From Eubacterium sp. CAG:252 (lineage in GTDB: Bacteria; Bacillota; Clostridia; Lachnospirales; Lachnospiraceae): a DNA stretch of 48,875 nucleotides. The first letter of the stretch is position 1, and the number at the start of each line of letters is the position of its first letter. Positions 44,553 to 48,875 of this stretch are shown one piece after another. The notes below the pieces were generated by a model that saw nothing but the letters and a program-made list of their open reading frames with translations, made no database searches and was not told the DNA's origin. Where the stretch lies: assembly GCA_000436535.1 (NCBI GenBank), contig FR886279.1, forward strand, positions 1 to 48,875, written 5' to 3'. The position numbers were made by a program, and so were the translations under genes.

Positions 44553-45260
44553 TTAAGAGTATTTTTCAAGCTCTTTTATATAAGATGAGCTGTTTGTTGA
44601 TGAAGTATATACCTGATTGTTTAAAAAGTAATCCAGAGCAGCTCTTCTACATTCCTCGATATGAGTTCTCATGGCAGCCTCAGCTTCAGCATATTTATCA
44701 TTAATCAGCAAGTTAAGGATTTCCATATGTTCATGCTTGGCATCATGTATATGAGCCTGATTCTGTTTACTTGAAATTATTATCCTTGTATTTTCCTCAA
44801 AAACGCGCTGCATCATGTCAATTATATATTTGTTTCCACAATGTTCAATAATAAAAAGATGCATAGCAGTATCAAGGCGGAAACTGTTATGTATATCTGT
44901 AACAGGTTCTTCGAACTTTTGACAGAATAGGGTAAGCCCTTCCTTAGGAAGATGAGGAGCAGCAAGCTTAAGAGCTATTGGTTCGATTTCTAGTCGTGTC
45001 TGGAAAACCTGTATTACATCATTGAAAGTTATATTAGTAACGTATATACCTTTTTTAGGCAGAATCTGGACAAAGCCTTCCATTTCAAGCTTGCTTATGG
45101 CTTCTCTTATTGGTGTACGGCTGAGATTAAGATCAGCAGCAAGTTGTGCTTCGTTAATAAGAGATCCAGGTGGGTATACACAATCAACCATTCTTTCTTT
45201 TAGCGTGAGGTATGTTTGTTCTTTTAATCCCTTTTTGGAAATATTTTCTGTATTTGCCAT
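44553..45260 (-). CDS. GntR-family (FadR subfamily) regulator of the lyase cluster
   Basis: A 235-residue regulator. The winged helix (about 10-75) has LTLKERMVDCVYPPGSLI, LNLSRTPIREAISKLEMEGFV and LPKKGIYVT. The FCD domain (about 85-210) has metal-site candidates in RLDTAMHLFIIEHCGN and DAKHEHMEILNLLI. It is divergent from the permease-lyase-cupin genes, which begin at 45850, and probably represses them. GGAG precedes the ATG. Candidate operators are palindromes at 45388-45399 and 45649-45668. Confidence 0.87.
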   Translation of the reverse strand: MANTENISKKGLKEQTYLTLKERMVDCVYPPGSLINEAQLAADLNLSRTPIREAISKLEMEGFVQILPKKGIYVTNITFNDVIQVFQTRLEIEPIALKLAAPHLPKEGLTLFCQKFEEPVTDIHNSFRLDTAMHLFIIEHCGNKYIIDMMQRVFEENTRIIISSKQNQAHIHDAKHEHMEILNLLINDKYAEAEAAMRTHIEECRRAALDYFLNNQVYTSSTNSSSYIKELEKYS

Positions 45261-45849
45261 AATAATTCTCCGTTTCTACGTAGATTTTTCTCTATTCATG
45301 TTTTACGTTTAATATAAATGCATGTTAGAGAATGATAATGTGTTAAAATACACATTATTGTTTCTTAATGTATTGTGTTTAATAACTGATGTATACATCT
45401 ATTATATTACACTAATATAAGCTGATTAGCAACAGATAAATTGTTAAAACATTTTAGAAAAAAGCTGGTGAGGTAGCTAAAGAATTGATGTGTATCTAAA
45501 AAATAATGTTTATTTTTATGGATTTTAATATAATTTGAAAAGGACACTTATATGAAATTATATGTAAAATCAAAACAATGCATTGGTAAAAATGCACAAA
45601 AATATAATGAAAAAATTATAGAAAATTAAGCATTGCGCAAACTTAAATAACTGTTGTATACTACAGTTACACAAGAGGTATGCAAAACAATGCAAGTAAT
45701 AATAAGCGCGCATATTATGAAAGCATGGATTTAGCATTTCTTAATCAATGACAGATTTGTATAAGAGTATTTAGTACAGATCCAATAGCGTGTAAATATA
45801 ATCAATCATACGCTATAAGATTAAAAGGAAATTGTAGGAGGACAATCAT
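45261..45849. promoter_or_regulatory. Divergent control region with GTATAC-type palindromes
   Basis: GATGTATACATC (45388-45399) is a perfect 12-bp palindrome on the GntR side. AACTGTTGTATACTACAGTT (45649-45668) is a 20-bp dyad with only two central mismatches. The second overlaps a likely promoter for the permease genes: TTGCGC (45633-45638), 18 bases, TATACT (45657-45662). Both share GTATAC, a core common to FadR-subfamily operators. No gene is seen in the 589 bases. Confidence 0.6.
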
Positions 45850-47163
45850 ATGGATATGATAATCATTCTCGTAGGACTTGCATTGTTACTAGTCCTTACA
45901 TTAAAGAAAGTGCCGGTTGTATATGCAGCGGCAATCAGTGTTATATTTATAGCACTTTTCAGCAGACTTCCAGTTGTATCAACTATGACAGGTGATTATA
46001 TGACTGGATTTGCAAACTTTGTTAAATCATCATGGCTTATGCTGTTGTTAGGTGCCATTCTTTCAAAGGTCATGGATATTACAGGAGCAGCAAGGTCAAT
46101 AGCTTCATTTATTATTGGTAAGCTTGGTGTTAAGTTTGCCATACCAGCTATCGTAATCGCTGGTGGACTTTTAACTTATGGTGGCGTATCTGCCATGGTT
46201 TCATGTTTTGCACTTTATCCAATCACACTTGCGGTATTCAGGGAAGCTGATATGCCAAGAAAGCTTATACCTGCAACAATCGGTGCTGGTATATTCACAT
46301 GGGTAACAATGTTACCTGGTAATCCTCAGGTGCAGAATATTATTCCATCATCATTTCTTCCAACTAATGCTATGGCAGCTCCAGTAGTTGGTGTTGTATG
46401 TGGCGTTTTTACACTTGCACTTATTCTGGTTTATCTTATGTGGGAATCAAACAGAGCAAGGAAAAATGGAGAAGGCTTTATTGTTGATGAAGAAACATCC
46501 AAAGTCCTTGCAAAGACAGATGAGATGGAAGCAAATGGAAAGCTGCCTAATGTAGTACTTGCTATTCTTCCTATCGTATGTGTAGCAGTTGTACTGAATG
46601 TATTAAAACAGGATATATCAGTTGCGCTTTTATCAGGAATTGTTCTTTGCTGTATATTATTCTTTAAGAATATTACAGGAGTACAGAAGATGCTTACAGA
46701 TGCTGTCAGCAGTGCAGCAGTTACAACTATCAATGCATCAGCTATAGTAGCCATAGGTTCAGTTGTTAAAGCAGCACCAGGATTTAACCAGATTGTTAAT
46801 GGAATTCTTAACTTTAGTACATCAGGTGGTAATCCACTTATTATATTTGGTATTGCTACTACATTATTATGTGGACTTAATGCATCAGGTATGGGAGGAC
46901 TTTCAACAACACTTTCAGTACTTGCAGAACCATTTATGGCTATGGGAGTTAATCCAGCTATAATGCACAGAATAGGTGTTATTGCATCTGTAGGTCTTGA
47001 CAGTCTTCCTCATAGCGGCGGTATCGTTGCAGTCCTTGCTATATCGGGAGTTTCATACAAGGAAGGTTATAAATATTTATTCGTAGTAACAGTTGTTATT
47101 ACATTACTTGCACTCGCACTTGCCTTAGTACTTGGCAACATTATGTATCCTATAGCAGCTTAA
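45850..47163 (+). CDS. GntP-superfamily organic acid permease
   Basis: A 437-residue carrier with about 12 hydrophobic segments. The opening is LALLLVLTLKKVPVVYAAAIS; later come GGLLTYGGVSAMVSCFALYP, FTWVTMLPGNPQVQNIIPSSF and GLDSLPHSGGIVAVLAISG. This resembles GntP-like and related anion permeases with a split pore. It differs from the gluconate-type permease at 10969 and probably carries another carboxylate. It heads an operon with a PEP-mutase-family lyase and a cupin. GTAGGAGG precedes the start, and a divergent GntR gene lies upstream. Confidence 0.83.
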   Translation: MDMIIILVGLALLLVLTLKKVPVVYAAAISVIFIALFSRLPVVSTMTGDYMTGFANFVKSSWLMLLLGAILSKVMDITGAARSIASFIIGKLGVKFAIPAIVIAGGLLTYGGVSAMVSCFALYPITLAVFREADMPRKLIPATIGAGIFTWVTMLPGNPQVQNIIPSSFLPTNAMAAPVVGVVCGVFTLALILVYLMWESNRARKNGEGFIVDEETSKVLAKTDEMEANGKLPNVVLAILPIVCVAVVLNVLKQDISVALLSGIVLCCILFFKNITGVQKMLTDAVSSAAVTTINASAIVAIGSVVKAAPGFNQIVNGILNFSTSGGNPLIIFGIATTLLCGLNASGMGGLSTTLSVLAEPFMAMGVNPAIMHRIGVIASVGLDSLPHSGGIVAVLAISGVSYKEGYKYLFVVTVVITLLALALALVLGNIMYPIAA

Positions 47164-47222
47164 AGTGTTATAGAATATCAGTAAAAAACTATAAACATAT
47201 CAACAGAAAGGAATAAAGAATT

Positions 47223-48191
47223 ATGAAAGAAGAGTATATTAAGAAAGAAACAACATCATTTAAGGAATTAGTAAAAAACGAGCAGATATTTGCACCATGT
47301 GTATGGGACTGTAGAACTGCAAGAGCAGCGGAACTCACAGGCTTTAAGGCACTTATGTTAAGTGGTGGACAGCTTGCAGAAAGTGTTGCAGGTCTTCCGG
47401 ATATTGGTCTTATAACAGCAGATGACCTTGTACAGTCAACAGAAAGAATATGTAACTATTCATCACTTCCACTTATAGTAGATGCAGATGATGGATTCGG
47501 AGATACTCCACTTACTACATACAGACTTATAAAAAGACTTATAAATGCAGGAGCAAAAGGCTGTACTATCGATGATACAACAGGCATCAGAGGCTGGAAC
47601 AGATGGGGCTTTGCAATGATGAACGGATATAAGGATGGAGATATCAAGCATGAAGTTGTTTCAAGAGAAAAATGGCTTGCAAAAGTTGCAGCAAGTCTTG
47701 AGGCTGCAAAGGGAACAGATTTCTTAGTTATAGCACGTACAGAATGTAAGCTTGAATATGGTATAGATGAGGCTATTGAAAGATGCAAGGCTGCTGAGGC
47801 TATGGCAAAGGATATGGGTGTTGATGTTATGACACTTATTATTGGCCTTAAGACTATAGAGGAAGCTGAAAAGGTAAGTAAGGAAGTTAAGGGCTGGAAG
47901 ATGTGGCCGGATGTTATGAGTAAGAATGGCAAGGCAGATATTAACCTTGATGATGTTATTCCTTATGGATTTAACTTTGTAACATGTCACGTATTTGAGA
48001 AAGCATCTATGTTTGGTATGTATGTATATGGTAAGGAAACTTTAAAAGACCGTAATACTGTATTCCATGATGAACACGATATGGGTGGCATGCCAAAAGA
48101 AGATATGCCAAAGTGGATTGACATGGGTCTTAACTACTATATTGGAATAGAAGAAGAATTTAATGATATGGCTAAGAAATATAATAAATAA
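47223..48191 (+). CDS. PEP mutase/isocitrate lyase-superfamily enzyme, substrate unknown
   Basis: A 322-residue TIM-barrel enzyme. The metal-binding VDADDGFGD (Asp87, Asp89) and the conserved Arg172 in VIARTE are present. The usual EDQ segment is replaced by IDDTTG (116-121), and the KKCGH catalytic loop of isocitrate and methylisocitrate lyases is absent. That points to the oxaloacetate decarboxylase/dimethylmalate lyase-like branch, which splits or decarboxylates alpha-keto or 2-hydroxy dicarboxylates. The permease gene ends 59 bases upstream and a cupin gene follows, so it probably cleaves the imported acid. The exact reaction is open. Confidence 0.82.
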   Translation: MKEEYIKKETTSFKELVKNEQIFAPCVWDCRTARAAELTGFKALMLSGGQLAESVAGLPDIGLITADDLVQSTERICNYSSLPLIVDADDGFGDTPLTTYRLIKRLINAGAKGCTIDDTTGIRGWNRWGFAMMNGYKDGDIKHEVVSREKWLAKVAASLEAAKGTDFLVIARTECKLEYGIDEAIERCKAAEAMAKDMGVDVMTLIIGLKTIEEAEKVSKEVKGWKMWPDVMSKNGKADINLDDVIPYGFNFVTCHVFEKASMFGMYVYGKETLKDRNTVFHDEHDMGGMPKEDMPKWIDMGLNYYIGIEEEFNDMAKKYNK

Positions 48192-48338
48192 TATTCCCAA
48201 AATAGATACAGTAAATTAATAAGGCGTATAAGTGTATTGATAAAAATATAGTAAGAAAATACTGTCAGAGCAGATGTCTATGCTATGTAATGTTGATTAT
48301 ATAAACATGAGTCTGCACTGGCAGGAAAGGAGATATGT

Positions 48339-48695
48339 ATGGTTCGTAAAAGAGATGATAAAATATATGATAAAAAACCGAGTCCCTTCAATGGAACTGG
48401 AGAAATACTTGTAAGAAGTCTTCTTAATGGAGAGGATGAGATGTATAAAGCAGGCAGAGTATTTGGACATACAACAGTATATCCAGGTTCTGCTATAGGA
48501 TACCATATCCATAATGGTGAGTCAGAAACCTATTATATATTAAGCGGTACAGCAAAGTATAATGATAATGGTGTTATAAAGACAGTTACAGCTGGAGATG
48601 TTACATTTACAGGTTCAGGTGAAGGTCATGGAATAGAGGCGATAGGTAACGAGCCTGTTGAGATGATTGCTCTTATCTTATATGATAAAAGATAA
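48339..48695 (+). CDS. Cupin-domain protein
   Basis: A 118-residue single cupin. The first motif is complete: YHIHNGESETYYILSG, with two His and one Glu for metal. The second motif supplies a His in GEGHGIEAIGNEP. Small cupins act as isomerases, lyases or binding proteins for sugars and acids. It lies 147 bases after the lyase gene in the same direction, so it may be an accessory isomerase or decarboxylase of the same pathway. AAAGGAG precedes the ATG. Confidence 0.85.
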   Translation: MVRKRDDKIYDKKPSPFNGTGEILVRSLLNGEDEMYKAGRVFGHTTVYPGSAIGYHIHNGESETYYILSGTAKYNDNGVIKTVTAGDVTFTGSGEGHGIEAIGNEPVEMIALILYDKR

Positions 48696-48716
48696 GAAGG
48701 TTTGATTAATATGCTG

Positions 48717-48860
48717 ATAACTTCAAGGCTTATCAGAAGATTTGCCCATAATACAGAACCCTCCATAATATAAACCCTGATATATGTTGACTTAAGGTTC
48801 TGTGAAGTTATTAAAACCTGCTATAGTTGATTAGCCGTAATCACTATAGCAGGGCTTTTT
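48717..48860 (+). other. Folded region ending in a terminator
   Basis: TAACTTCA (48718-48725) pairs with TGAAGTTA (48803-48810), and CAGAACC (48754-48760) with GGTTCTG (48796-48802). A competing hairpin joins CTGATA (48714-48719) and TATCAG (48731-48736). Then CCTGCTATAGT (48817-48827) pairs with ACTATAGCAGG (48843-48853), followed by five T (48856-48860), a good terminator. It may just end the cupin operon, or be the conditional leader of a gene beyond the window. Confidence 0.55.
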
Positions 48861-48875
48861 AGTATATTGCTATCA

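Overview
The window is low-GC, gene-dense bacterial DNA with strong Shine-Dalgarno sites. It fits a gut Firmicute of the Lachnospiraceae. The loop-bearing GH2 beta-glucuronidase, the hexuronate genes and the intergenic palindromes bring Lachnospira (Eubacterium) eligens or a close relative to mind. That placement is from memory of the protein types, not from a search.

Layout. 1-589: 3' end of an AEC-type carrier. 889-9586: two-component system followed by two giant tandem FtsX-type permeases and a LolD/MacB-type ATPase. 9679-14644: a glycerate/sugar-acid block with a CdaR-type regulator, GntP permease, an internally deleted tartronate semialdehyde reductase and a MOFRL glycerate kinase. 14662-14886: a large structured palindrome. 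14916-18595 (minus): a Ytr-like GntR/ATPase/permease operon with a visible promoter and operator. 19086-21199: Mrp ATPase and a CgeB-like glycosyltransferase. 21384-21465: tRNA-Leu(UAG). 21635-23100: DUF975 membrane protein and a lipoprotein, convergent. 23433-26327: NAD salvage (NrtR-type Nudix regulator, nicotinamidase, nicotinate phosphoribosyltransferase). 26579-35464: glucuronide catabolism (uxuA, uxuB, GntR regulator, AraC regulator, GPH symporter, beta-glucuronidase). 35795-38059: aldose epimerase, a YgiT-type zinc-finger protein and a polysaccharide deacetylase. 38235-42915: nitrogen and one-carbon genes (glnA, ANTAR protein, dapF, fchA-like, folD). 42983-44443: NSS symporter. 44553-48695: a GntR-controlled permease, PEP-mutase-family lyase and cupin cluster of unknown substrate.

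How genes work together. The glucuronide genes share a 14-bp palindrome (ACTAACATGTTAGT and variants) in both promoter regions, so one GntR regulator probably controls uptake, hydrolysis and the uxuAB steps. The FolD protein lacks both cyclohydrolase catalytic residues, and a cyclodeaminase/cyclohydrolase-family gene sits next to it, suggesting split enzymology. The 44.5-48.7 kb cluster looks like an inducible carboxylate catabolic pathway.

Non-coding content is unusually rich. At least two families of palindromic, multi-hairpin intergenic elements recur. One has TATGATGT...GTCAAAAG ends, with a full copy at 31540-31756 and shorter or decayed copies elsewhere. A second is at 18827-18966 with a decayed relative near 23203. 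A nearly identical 62-bp hairpin repeat flanks the cdaR-gntP block. The gntP upstream region carries a nested dyad whose outer arm covers the ribosome-binding site. I saw no phage, insertion sequence with transposase, CRISPR array or rRNA.
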